Source: Aquiflexum gelatinilyticum
GTDB taxonomy: Bacteria > Bacteroidota > Bacteroidia > Cytophagales > Cyclobacteriaceae
Direction: 5' to 3'
NCBI RefSeq assembly: GCF_024741135.1
Contig: NZ_JANSUY010000029.1
Location: forward strand, 1 to 64,000
Length of the DNA: 64,000 nt
Every line of letters begins with the position of its first letter. Position 1 is the first letter of the stretch. The notes below the pieces were generated by a model. That model was not told where the DNA came from. It worked only from the letters and a program-made list of their open reading frames with translations, and did no database searches. Shown here piece by piece: positions 39,181 to 47,538 of this stretch. The position numbers and the translations under genes were made by a program.

Positions 39181-41031
39181 ATGGGTTCAAAAAATGTCCA
39201 AAAACTAAAAGGAAAAAAGCAAAGGGCCATTTACTTGCATCATTTGGTGCGTGATATGGAAGCACTTGAAATAATGATTCAACAGGGATTGATTGAAAAA
39301 TCACCTGTCCGAATCGGTGCCGAACAGGAATTCTGTATTGTTGATCCGGAATTTTTGCCCAACAACAATTCCCTTGATGTCCTAAAGGAAATCAATGACA
39401 GACATTTTACCACCGAAATAGGTAATTACAATCTTGAAATCAACTCCGACCCTCTACCATTGGACAATGATTGTTTTTCACTTCTCCATCATGAACTTGA
39501 TTTATTGGTAGAAAAAGCCAAAAACGCTGCCCAAAAATCCGGTTCACGTATCATCCTTACCGGAATCCTGCCAACCATTGCACCAAAACACACGACTTTG
39601 GATAGTATGACGGCTGTAGACCGTTACTTTGTTTTGAACGATGCTGCAAAAAAATACAGGGGTCAGGACTTCAGCATCCATATCAAAGGAGTAGATGAGG
39701 TGACCATGCTCCACGATTCGGTCATGCTGGAAGGTTGCAATACCAGTTTTCAAATGCACCTTCAAATAGATCCTGATGAGTTCGTAGACATGTTTAATTG
39801 GTCTCAGGCCATCACAGGACCTGTTTTGGCAGCATGTTGCAATTCACCTCTTCTTTTTGGGAAGGAGCTTTGGAGCGAAACCAGAATTGCACTCTTTACC
39901 CAAAGCGTGGATGTGAGAACCAACTCCTTTTTGCTCAATGAAAATCAGCCAAGGGTCAGCTTTGAAAGTAAATGGCAAACAGGTTCAATCTTGGATGTAT
40001 TCAAGGATAACATTGCCAGATTCAGAAGTATCCTGACAGCGGAATTTGAAGACGACAGCGTAGACCTGCTCAAAAAAGGTGAAATTCCCAAACTTAAAGC
40101 CTTATGTCTTCACAACGGTACGGTTTATCGATGGAACCGTGCCTGCTATGGCGTGGGCGGTAGCAAACCCCATTTAAGGATAGAATGCAGGTATATCCCT
40201 TCGGGTCCTACGGTCATTGATCAGATTGCCAATTTTGCATTTTGGGTAGGTTTGATGAAAGGCAGGCCTGAAAAATATAAAGAAATTCACCGTATGATGG
40301 ATTTTAAAGAAGTGAAATCCAATTTTTTGGCTGCGGCAAGATACGGATTGGCGGTGCAGTTTCATTGGGACGGAAAATTGTATACCGGAAGGCAGGTGCT
40401 TTCTGAAATTTTCTTACCAATGGCAAAGGAAGGTTTGAAGAAATCCGGAATTTCAGAAAATGATATCGACAAATACCTTTCTGTAATCCAAAACCGCATC
40501 AATACCCACAATGGATCCGAATGGATCAGCAAAAGCTACCGCAATCTCCTCACCACCAAAAAACCGGATGCAGCACTTCAGGTATTGACTGCAAACATGT
40601 ACCTGAATCAGGAATCGAATAAACCTGTTTCGGAGTGGGAGGTGCTTTCTCCTGATGCCATGTCCCAATTCAACATTACCAAAAGAGTTCACCATGTGAT
40701 GAGCACAGACATTTTCTCAGTGGAAGAAATTGACTCCATTGAATTGGTTGCCCACATGATGAAATGGAAAAATATCCACCACATGCCAGTCATCAAAGGA
40801 GACAAGGAACTGGTAGGCATTTTATCCTGGAATGATGTCAGTCAATTATTTGAAAATGGGAAGGCTACCAATGCCTCAGTCAGATCTCTTATGAAAACCG
40901 ATTTGATTACCATTGATCAGGATAGCAGGGTAGATGACGCCAAGGTATTGATGGAAAAACACAAAATCCATTCCCTACCTGTGGTGAGAGATAGCAAGCT
41001 TGTTGGAATATTGACTTCAAATGACCTGTAA
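39181..41031 (+). CDS. GCS2-type carboxylate-amine ligase fused to two CBS domains
   Basis: 616 residues from the ATG at 39181. An N-terminal GCS2-type domain (about 43-400) shows RIGAEQEF (Glu48, Glu50), NLEINSDP (85-91), FQMHLQ (His193) and RIECR (333-337), as in YbdK/GCS2 ATP-dependent ligases that join an amine to a glutamate-type carboxylate. A linker helix is followed by CBS1 (about 503-556) and CBS2 (about 568-616), which usually sense adenine nucleotides. The substrate is unknown; glutathione synthesis is only one option. The TAA overlaps the next ATG by one base, so it is coupled to a zinc carboxypeptidase. Confidence 0.86.
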   Translation: MGSKNVQKLKGKKQRAIYLHHLVRDMEALEIMIQQGLIEKSPVRIGAEQEFCIVDPEFLPNNNSLDVLKEINDRHFTTEIGNYNLEINSDPLPLDNDCFSLLHHELDLLVEKAKNAAQKSGSRIILTGILPTIAPKHTTLDSMTAVDRYFVLNDAAKKYRGQDFSIHIKGVDEVTMLHDSVMLEGCNTSFQMHLQIDPDEFVDMFNWSQAITGPVLAACCNSPLLFGKELWSETRIALFTQSVDVRTNSFLLNENQPRVSFESKWQTGSILDVFKDNIARFRSILTAEFEDDSVDLLKKGEIPKLKALCLHNGTVYRWNRACYGVGGSKPHLRIECRYIPSGPTVIDQIANFAFWVGLMKGRPEKYKEIHRMMDFKEVKSNFLAAARYGLAVQFHWDGKLYTGRQVLSEIFLPMAKEGLKKSGISENDIDKYLSVIQNRINTHNGSEWISKSYRNLLTTKKPDAALQVLTANMYLNQESNKPVSEWEVLSPDAMSQFNITKRVHHVMSTDIFSVEEIDSIELVAHMMKWKNIHHMPVIKGDKELVGILSWNDVSQLFENGKATNASVRSLMKTDLITIDQDSRVDDAKVLMEKHKIHSLPVVRDSKLVGILTSNDL

Positions 41032-42224
41032 TGGACGCCCAAGCCCTTACCACAAAAATAGAAATGCCTACCAATAGGGTAATGCAAAAACTGAAGGGTT
41101 CTAAATCAGGACCCACAGTTTTATTTTTTGCAGGAGTCCACGGCAATGAACCTGCCGGCGTCATGGCTTTGAAGGAGGTTTTTGAGGATCTCTCCAAAAA
41201 GGAAAATACCCTGAGAGGAACCGTGTATGGCTTGATTGGTAATCAAAAAGCTTTGGCTAAAGGCAAAAGGTATGTTGACATGGACCTCAACAGACTTTGG
41301 ACCAAAGCCAATATCAAGATGGTTTCCAATAAAAAAGTCCTTTTGGAAGAAGAAAAAGAACTCTTGGAACTCTTGGATTTACTTAGGGAAATCATCAAAA
41401 CAGAAAAAGGGCCTTTCTATTTTATCGATTATCATACGACCTCGAGTAAGACATTGCCTTTTATTACCATCAACGATTCTATGATCAACAGGAAGTTTGC
41501 TAGGCAATTTCCCGTTCCGATCGTACTTGGGATTGAGGAATTCCTAGAAGGCCCATTGCTCAGCTATATCAACCAGTTGGGTTATGTTGCAGTCGGATTT
41601 GAATCGGGGCAACACACAGATCCTGCTGCAATCACCAACAGTGTCGCTTTTACCTATATGACTTTAGCAGCTTCAGGTGTAATCGGTAAAATGGATGTGG
41701 AGGATTTTGGTCATTATCCGCACCAATTGGAAAAAGCAGCAACTTCGGTACGGGATATATTTGAGGTAGTTCACCTTCACAGGATTACCGGTGTGGATGT
41801 ATTCAAAATGTTACCTGGATTCGAGAGTTTCCAGAAAATCAATAAAGGTACCCATTTGGCTACCAATAACTATTTGCCTGTTTATTCAGGTTATGATGGG
41901 CGACTGTTTATGCCCTTGTACCAAAATCAGGGAAGCGATGGTTTTTTTATCATCCGGAAGATCCCGGAATTTGCACTTATGTTGTCTGCTCTTTTAAGGA
42001 AAATAAAAATCGATAATCTTTTCACTTTGCTTCCCGGGGTAAAATGGGAACACAAAGACAAAGAAATCCTACGAGTAAACCTCAATATTGCCAAGTTTAT
42101 GACCAAGCCACTTTTTCATTTGCTCGGATACCGAGTCAGGCAGCTTGACGGACAATACCTCAGACTCTATAACCGTGAGAAAGCCTCCAAAAAGAAAATG
42201 TATAAAAATGAGGGCTGGTGGTAG
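41031..42224 (+). CDS. AspA/AstE-type zinc carboxypeptidase coupled to the GCS2 ligase
   Basis: 397 residues. Zinc ligands His37, Glu40 (AGVHGNEPAG) and His135 (DYHTTSS), with MDLNRLW for substrate carboxylate and Glu191 in GFESGQH as the likely general base. The extra C-terminal part of about 150 residues is longer than in AstE. No signal peptide, so cytoplasmic. Its start shares one base with the stop of the ligase gene (TAATG). One plausible role is trimming or recycling the amide product of the ligase. Confidence 0.85.
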   Translation: MDAQALTTKIEMPTNRVMQKLKGSKSGPTVLFFAGVHGNEPAGVMALKEVFEDLSKKENTLRGTVYGLIGNQKALAKGKRYVDMDLNRLWTKANIKMVSNKKVLLEEEKELLELLDLLREIIKTEKGPFYFIDYHTTSSKTLPFITINDSMINRKFARQFPVPIVLGIEEFLEGPLLSYINQLGYVAVGFESGQHTDPAAITNSVAFTYMTLAASGVIGKMDVEDFGHYPHQLEKAATSVRDIFEVVHLHRITGVDVFKMLPGFESFQKINKGTHLATNNYLPVYSGYDGRLFMPLYQNQGSDGFFIIRKIPEFALMLSALLRKIKIDNLFTLLPGVKWEHKDKEILRVNLNIAKFMTKPLFHLLGYRVRQLDGQYLRLYNREKASKKKMYKNEGWW

Positions 42225-42767
42225 ATTTAAATTTGTTGGGATCAGAGGACGGACGCAGTAGGAAAGATGAATTTGGTAAGAAGTGAAAAGTTAGAGGTTC
42301 CGATGAAATAAGGTCCGGGGAAAAAGAATGATAAATTCTGAATTAAAAATGAGGAATGGATTTCTATGGATCTTAGGAGATCCCAAACACAATACCAAAG
42401 ACCTTATAGGGGATAGAGAAAAGGTACCTAAAGGGTAACGCAGAGACGGAGTATGGTTAGGGAGGACACGGAGTTTGGGTAGGAGGAACACGGAGTATCC
42501 TTAGGGGAAGGTGGGGGAGACTACAACGGAACCATAGGTATGGGATAGGAGATCCTTCCGTTTTGGTAGGATGAAACCATTTTATCTTATAACCTATAGG
42601 AAGTTTTTAACTCAGCCTGATAAAGTTTTTGAGGTTATGATGGTGGCGGAAAATATTGCTTCCTTTGTTTCAGGATTGACCGTTAACCTAATAACAAATA
42701 ACCATTTTTTCGTCAAGTAGGAACAATTCCCTAATTTCATGTTGTTCCATCCTAAAACCGATCTAAG
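42225..42767. repeat. Non-coding spacer with decayed ACGGAG-type repeats
   Basis: 543 bases without a convincing gene. At 42436-42510 three imperfect units of about 22 bases share ACGGAGT(A/T)T, with GCAGAGACGGAG and two copies of ACACGGAG, G-rich on the plus strand. They resemble the GCAGAG-type repeat at 51195. The rest is low-complexity and I see no hairpin with a U-run. Confidence 0.5.
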
Positions 42768-43274
42768 ATGTTTGAATATAATCCCGAAAAGCACTATCCA
42801 AAGGAAACCGAAAGTCGAGTTGTGATCAGGTTTCAGGATTGCGATCCATTGCAGCACCTCAACAATGCCAAATACTTTGACTATTTTTTCAATGCCCGGG
42901 AAGATCAGGTTCCCAAGCTATATGGGGTAGAGGTGATTGATTTTATCCGAAAATACAAATCGGCTTGGGTAGTATATAACCACAACATTTCCTACGTCCG
43001 TCCGGCCAAAGTAGGAGAGTGGGTCCGAATCATGAGTAGACTTCTATGGTTTAACCATAACACGATCATCGTCGAATATTACATGACAGATGATACGCAA
43101 AAAGAACTCAAGACTGTACTTTGGACTACGATGCGGTATGTGACAGTAAAGGAAGGCGCCTCGACAAACCACGAAGGGGCGGTTTTGGAATTCCTTCGGG
43201 CAACATCAGAAAACCTCGATATCAGCAATATGACCATTTCCGAAAGGGTCAAAATCATCAAATCAGAATTGTAA
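42768..43274 (+). CDS. Hotdog-fold acyl-CoA thioesterase (4HBT family)
   Basis: 168 residues. The catalytic-loop motif FQDCDPLQHLNNAKYFDYF matches 4-hydroxybenzoyl-CoA thioesterase-like enzymes, with Asp as the expected nucleophile or base. Single hotdog domain, cytoplasmic. Acyl-CoA substrate undefined. Followed by a strong terminator. Confidence 0.87.
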   Translation: MFEYNPEKHYPKETESRVVIRFQDCDPLQHLNNAKYFDYFFNAREDQVPKLYGVEVIDFIRKYKSAWVVYNHNISYVRPAKVGEWVRIMSRLLWFNHNTIIVEYYMTDDTQKELKTVLWTTMRYVTVKEGASTNHEGAVLEFLRATSENLDISNMTISERVKIIKSEL

Positions 43275-43313
43275 TCAGCCGAATGTCCGCAATTCTTGAC
43301 CGATGAAGAACGG

Positions 43314-43342
43314 AACCTGTACAAAACCGTACAGGTTTTTTT
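43314..43342 (+). terminator. Terminator after the thioesterase gene
   Basis: Stem AACCTGTAC/GTACAGGTT (43314-43322 and 43329-43337) with a T-run, about 40 bases after the stop. Confidence 0.88.
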
Positions 43343-43665
43343 ATTTAATCTGGATCAAAAAAAAATGTAAAAATTTTTTCAAAATTAATTATAGTTAAAA
43401 TTTTTCCTTTCATGCAACCTTTGGCAAAGTGGTAAAATTAGTTTTTTATCAAAATCTGTTACGAAACAGGACACTTTGCTGTCTGATTGTATCATGATAA
43501 TACAGTTTTTTGGTTTGTAAGTTATTTCCGCAACCGATTGAATGTTAAAAAATTAACGATCGGGTTAAAATTCTTTAACATGGGAATTGGCATAAAGCAG
43601 TGCCAAAATTAATTGGTACAGAAGATGGATAAGAGATCATACCAACTTATAAACGACCACACAAA
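43343..43665. other. AT-rich leader region of the secreted protein gene
   Basis: About 320 AT-rich bases with no gene. A short inverted repeat TTGGCA/TGCCAA (43587-43592 and 43601-43606) lies 60 bases before the next start and could be an operator. No exact TAnnTTTG was found. Confidence 0.3.
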
Positions 43666-44253
43666 ATGAAAAAGTTACTCACATTAGCATTAGCCGCCAC
43701 ACTAGGTGTAGCCAGCTTTGCAAACGCATCAAATGAAGGAATCGAAGAGTTATCTTCTGTACGTTCCAAGGACAAGAAAGTAGCCATCTCCCTTAAAGAA
43801 GGTTTGGGAAAAGTCAAACTTGCAGTACTAGACAGTGATGGAAAAAAACTCCATCAGCAATACTTCAAGGTAAAAGAAGATATGCAGATTCCTTATGACT
43901 TTTCTTTGCTTCCTGCCGGAGAGTATCAGATCTCCATCGAAAGCAATATCAAAGAACCAACGGCTGAAAAAATGATTTATACAGTCGAAACCAAAGAGGC
44001 ACCCGCTCCGCTTCCTTTGATGGCCTACGGAAAAAGCATCGATGAAAACTCGTTCAGATTGGCAGTCATTGGATTGGAAGAGCCAGGAACAAAAGTTGAA
44101 ATCTTGGATGAAAGCGGAAGGGCAATTTTCACTGAAAAAATCGACCAAGCTGAAGCTTTTACCAAAGTCTACCACTTAAAAAACTTAAATACCAGCGATG
44201 TGTCATTGAAAATCACTGACGCGACCGGACGAACAAAAACCCTTTTCTTGTAA
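43666..44253 (+). CDS. Secreted beta-sandwich protein (DUF3244-like)
   Basis: 195 residues with a Sec signal peptide (about 1-21, ANA). Two beta-sandwich-like halves with KVKLAVLDSDGKKL and TKVEILDESGRAIF resemble the domain used in T9SS sorting and DUF3244, but the protein has no catalytic motif and lacks a YPNP start. Function not known; likely periplasmic or surface. The short length and tidy terminator suggest a strongly expressed single gene. Confidence 0.75.
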   Translation: MKKLLTLALAATLGVASFANASNEGIEELSSVRSKDKKVAISLKEGLGKVKLAVLDSDGKKLHQQYFKVKEDMQIPYDFSLLPAGEYQISIESNIKEPTAEKMIYTVETKEAPAPLPLMAYGKSIDENSFRLAVIGLEEPGTKVEILDESGRAIFTEKIDQAEAFTKVYHLKNLNTSDVSLKITDATGRTKTLFL

Positions 44254-44274
44254 ACTTAACCACTATTGAAGACC

Positions 44275-44307
44275 AAGCCCTGGAGATGATTCTTCAGGGC
44301 TTTTTTG
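44275..44307 (+). terminator. Terminator after the DUF3244-like gene
   Basis: Stem AAGCCCTG/CAGGGCTT (44275-44282 and 44295-44302) followed by T6. Confidence 0.88.
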
Positions 44308-44430
44308 TTTAAATAGGTTGTCGGTTGATAGCTTTCATTAAAAAAATATTTATGAAATCGCTCAAATTCAAGTCAAAAACGGTCCTGAAAAAGACTTCTT
44401 AAATTTTCAAAGCGAAGCTTTTCTATTGCT

Positions 44431-45381
44431 TTATTTTCCTTCTGTTAAATTTTTATATAAAGATTCAACCTTACTCATATCCGGTTCTAACCTCATCCAA
44501 AGGGTTCGTTCTTGCTGCATAGGCATCCATCTGTAAAACCAAGAAACTCCCCATTTTTGGTAATACTGATTTTCTTGGTTGTAGACTGGGTCCTGAAGAG
44601 CTGTTTCCAGACTGATGAAATTGTAGTTTTCCACTTTTAACTTCCGGACGATTTCACCGAGGTATTTGGAGTTCAAAGCATTATCATGACAAAGAAAGAT
44701 TTGGTTCACTTTTCTTCCATATTTTTCTACAGAAAGGGAATCAAAAAAACGGAAATAATCTAAGGTTTTGGAAACATATAATTCACCGATTTCCTTTGCC
44801 TTTTCAGGTTCAGCATGTGAAAGATAATACTCATAGATATGATTGATCATCCAATCCGAACTTTCCACTGTGAAAGGAGTACTGATGTACTTTTTTTCTT
44901 TGAGAAAGCTATCCATCAAAACATGTTGGACAGAATCTTTCCCTAAATCATTGAAAGGGAAGCGAAAATATTGAAGTGGTTTATTGTATTTGCCTGCGAG
45001 CTCCTGGCTTATGAATTCACCTTTTTCAATATCTACCTTGAATGGTTCAAACCCCACATCTGAATACCTGAGATGGCCAAAAGTGTGGTTGCCAAGAGTA
45101 ACAAAATACTTTTTTGCCCAATCAACCAAGAGTTCAAAATTTCTGGCAATTGAATCAGTTTTATAAAGCAATCCTTCATTGATAAAAACAGCAACCGGAA
45201 TATTGAATGAATCCAGTTTATAGAGTAATTGAGATTGAAAATTATCCGTTTTTAACTGCCGGGTGTTTGGTACATCATCTATCGTTATTGCCACATTCGT
45301 TTGACTATATGCAGAAAACGATCCAAATAAAAGGTAGGTCAGTAAGCAGAGAAGCCATTTGTATGTAGGTTTTCTTTTCAT
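44431..45381 (-). CDS. Secreted polysaccharide deacetylase family protein
   Basis: 316 residues with a signal peptide (about 1-26, SAYSQ). NodB motif 1 is TIDDVPN (Asp35, Asp36) and motif 2 is NHTFGH (His99, His103); a late Asp/His (IFLCHDNALN) completes the site. It should remove acetyl groups from sugars in the periplasm or outside; the polymer is unknown. Single gene; a second, unrelated-looking deacetylase lies at 60714. Confidence 0.88.
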   Translation of the reverse strand: MKRKPTYKWLLCLLTYLLFGSFSAYSQTNVAITIDDVPNTRQLKTDNFQSQLLYKLDSFNIPVAVFINEGLLYKTDSIARNFELLVDWAKKYFVTLGNHTFGHLRYSDVGFEPFKVDIEKGEFISQELAGKYNKPLQYFRFPFNDLGKDSVQHVLMDSFLKEKKYISTPFTVESSDWMINHIYEYYLSHAEPEKAKEIGELYVSKTLDYFRFFDSLSVEKYGRKVNQIFLCHDNALNSKYLGEIVRKLKVENYNFISLETALQDPVYNQENQYYQKWGVSWFYRWMPMQQERTLWMRLEPDMSKVESLYKNLTEGK

Positions 45382-45437
45382 TTTTTTTCGAGAAACATTA
45401 GAGTCCCAAAGAGGCTTATGATTTCAAATTGACCTTT

Positions 45438-45854
45438 CTATTTGGCTGATTTCAGATAGGTTTCTGGAGTCATTATGGATAAAGTGCTCGATTTATAATC
45501 TTTGATATTTCTGGTGATGATGACTTTGATTTCTTTATCATTTATGGCAGAGAAATTTTGAAGAGCATCCTCAAAATCTTTGAATTCAGAGTTAAGTGCC
45601 TCAATGACAGTTTTTTTGTTTGTTGTGGTGACATCGATGATGTTCATCAGAATTTTTAGATTTTCAATCACCTTTTCATGGCTTGCTGTTTTCCGCAATA
45701 AATAATAGACATTGCTCAACATGAAAGAAGTAACAAAACCTTTGACTTCTCCTTTTTCACATAAACTCAAAAGTTTTGATGCTTCTTCTGAAAAAGGCTT
45801 TCTGTCAAAAAAGAAATCGAGGATAACATCTGTATCTATTAAAACCGTATCCAT
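45438..45854 (-). CDS. PIN-domain toxin (VapC-like ribonuclease)
   Basis: 138 residues, PIN_3-type. The acidic site starts with Asp7 and Asp9 (LIDTDVILDFFFDRKPF) and continues with an acidic cluster around SEFKDFEDALQ. PIN toxins cut tRNA or rRNA when freed from antitoxin. Its ATG shares one base with the stop of the antitoxin gene (TAATG), the usual toxin-antitoxin order. The RNA target is not predictable. Confidence 0.88.
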   Translation of the reverse strand: MDTVLIDTDVILDFFFDRKPFSEEASKLLSLCEKGEVKGFVTSFMLSNVYYLLRKTASHEKVIENLKILMNIIDVTTTNKKTVIEALNSEFKDFEDALQNFSAINDKEIKVIITRNIKDYKSSTLSIMTPETYLKSAK

Positions 45855-46102
45855 TACAAATATTTTTCAGATAGACGGTCTGTTAATTCTTTATTATAAT
45901 CGAAATTTTCCGGCATTTTAAATGAGCCTTTCAAAGATTTGACAATCGGAGTCAATTCATTTTCTGTTAAAGGTTCTTCATCAGTCAAGGCCTTCAAGTA
46001 GTTTTCAATCAAATCCGAGAGACTCCTTTCCTTCCTTCGTGCGTACTTTTTGGCGTTTTCAATGACTGATTTCTCAATCGTTAGCGTCAGTTTTGTATTC
46101 AT
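45854..46102 (-). CDS. DUF6364-type antitoxin (VapB-like)
   Basis: 82 residues from the ATG at 46102; the frame reaches 46150 but its first codons would fall in the operator. The N-terminus (MNTKLTLTIEKSVIENAKKYA) is a ribbon-helix-helix DNA-binding domain, and the C-terminal part (SLKGSFKMPENFDYNKE) should thread through the toxin active site. Predicted to repress its own operon via the paired palindromes upstream. Confidence 0.87.
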   Translation of the reverse strand: MNTKLTLTIEKSVIENAKKYARRKERSLSDLIENYLKALTDEEPLTENELTPIVKSLKGSFKMPENFDYNKELTDRLSEKYL

Positions 46103-46137
46103 GGCTTTGAATTTGAAAACCAAATTAGCAATAATAA

Positions 46138-46171
46138 TTACACGTGTCAATGTTAAATTTTTTACACGTGT
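46138..46171. promoter_or_regulatory. Paired palindromic operator of the toxin-antitoxin genes
   Basis: The palindrome ACACGTGT occurs at 46140-46147 and again at 46164-46171, 24 bases apart centre to centre, each within TTACACGTGT. They lie 38-70 bases before the antitoxin ATG, over the expected promoter, fitting two RHH-dimer binding sites on nearly the same face of the helix. Confidence 0.65.
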
Positions 46172-46216
46172 ATTTTATTTAAAATGTTTATTTAAACAAG
46201 GCTTCAAATATCCAAT

Positions 46217-46251
46217 TAACCATTAACCAATTCACCAAATAACCCTTAACC
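46217..46251. repeat. TTAACC-type low-complexity repeat
   Basis: Irregular repeats of TTAACC/ACCAATT reach the 3' end of the ADP-ribosylglycohydrolase gene. ACCAAATAACCC recurs at 62844-62864 near trpS. Confidence 0.6.
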
Positions 46252-46254
46252 CAC

Positions 46255-47538
46255 TCACTTATACCTCCTCAATAAATTCTCAGTCATATTCTCCGACAAT
46301 TCCTTCAAGTCAATGTCGAGTTCATTTTTATTGACCTCGAGAACTTGGTTTTTCATCTGCTCGGGGAGTCGGTCGAAACCATAATATGCACCCAAAATCC
46401 CCCCGGCGATGGCTGCTGTGGTGTCGTTGTCCCTGCCATAGTTGACAAGGAAGATGAGTGTTTTCTCAAAATCAAAATCCGCAAAAATCATGGCTGTCAG
46501 AACCTGAAGATGGATTTCTCCGGCATGGAAAGGCATGTCTTGAAGGTGTTGGTCGAGTTTTTCGAAGGCGGGCTGAAGGTACTCGGGAGTCCATTTTTGG
46601 ACGTTTGCGATCCTTTCATCTTCGGTGGTGGCCTTGGCTTCGTTGAAGGCTTTGGCCTCCTGCACGATCTGCAGGGCGGTCTGCAGGATCCTGTAGGAAC
46701 TTCTTCCCACCAACCTTGCCCCATAATATTGCTCCGGATCGACTGACCTTAGCACGTCGAGGACTTCGGTTTGGGTTGCCTCTTTTTTCATGGCAGCGGA
46801 GGTCATCGCTGCGGAAAGTGCCGTGATGTCTTTCGCATAGCCGATATCAAACAAGGCTAATTTGAAGGCTTCAGAATAGGCTTTTTCGGGTTTTTCCGGG
46901 AAAAAAGCTCCGATCGCAGGGGCATAAAGCAATCCGGCGCAGACCATTTCTCCGCCATAAAAAGTGCTCAGACCGATCTGATAGCCGTTAAGGTCATTTT
47001 TAACATAAGGGCGAGCGGCTTTTGCCCACTCCTGTAGCCAACCCACTTTGAGGGAATTTGCTTCAAAGGGTTCGGCGGTTTCGCTTTCGATGGTTTTGTA
47101 CTCAGCGAGATACCCGTCAAACTGAGCTAAAATATGAGAGGCGAACTGCTTTGGATCGAGTGATTTTGGATTTTCTCCTGCAAGGTATTCGAAAGCGAGT
47201 TTCTTCCATCTCGTGTCGTCAGTGGTACCGCCGGCGGTCAGGTTTGCCTTCCATATTCCCTCAGGCGATACTTCCCTGACCATGGAGTCCAAGTCCTGTA
47301 CAAATCCATATTCTGCGCTTATCATTTCCCGTGACCACATTTCTGTTGGTGCGCCCATGGCATCTCCGATCGCCGAACCCACTAGCATTCCCAATACTTT
47401 GTCTTGGAGTTCACCCTCTGAAAGGCTCAAAGGCTTGGTTTCTTCCTCAGCTACGTCTTTTTTGGTTTCGGGACTTTGGCAGGAATAGACACAAACAGCT
47501 GCAGACAAAAGGAGCGAAGCAATGATTTTATTTCTCAT
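46255..47538 (-). CDS. ADP-ribosylglycohydrolase family lipoprotein
   Basis: 427 residues. MRNKIIASLLLSAAVCVYSC ends in an SpII lipobox (Cys20), so it is a membrane-anchored lipoprotein. The DraG/ARH fold is shown by GSAIGDAMGAPTE, GGTTDDTRW (first metal-binding Asp pair) and NYGRDNDTTAAIAGGILGAYYG (second). Family members hydrolyse N-glycosidic bonds of ADP-ribosyl groups, but an exported copy may act on another glycoside. The gene overlaps by 4 bases the end of a kinase gene of the MtnK type, suggesting a joint pathway. Confidence 0.88.
   Translation of the reverse strand: MRNKIIASLLLSAAVCVYSCQSPETKKDVAEEETKPLSLSEGELQDKVLGMLVGSAIGDAMGAPTEMWSREMISAEYGFVQDLDSMVREVSPEGIWKANLTAGGTTDDTRWKKLAFEYLAGENPKSLDPKQFASHILAQFDGYLAEYKTIESETAEPFEANSLKVGWLQEWAKAARPYVKNDLNGYQIGLSTFYGGEMVCAGLLYAPAIGAFFPEKPEKAYSEAFKLALFDIGYAKDITALSAAMTSAAMKKEATQTEVLDVLRSVDPEQYYGARLVGRSSYRILQTALQIVQEAKAFNEAKATTEDERIANVQKWTPEYLQPAFEKLDQHLQDMPFHAGEIHLQVLTAMIFADFDFEKTLIFLVNYGRDNDTTAAIAGGILGAYYGFDRLPEQMKNQVLEVNKNELDIDLKELSENMTENLLRRYK

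Noticed and set aside
42225-42510. CRISPR array in the ACGGAG repeats
   Set aside because: Units are imperfect, of uneven length and without unique spacers; no cas genes.
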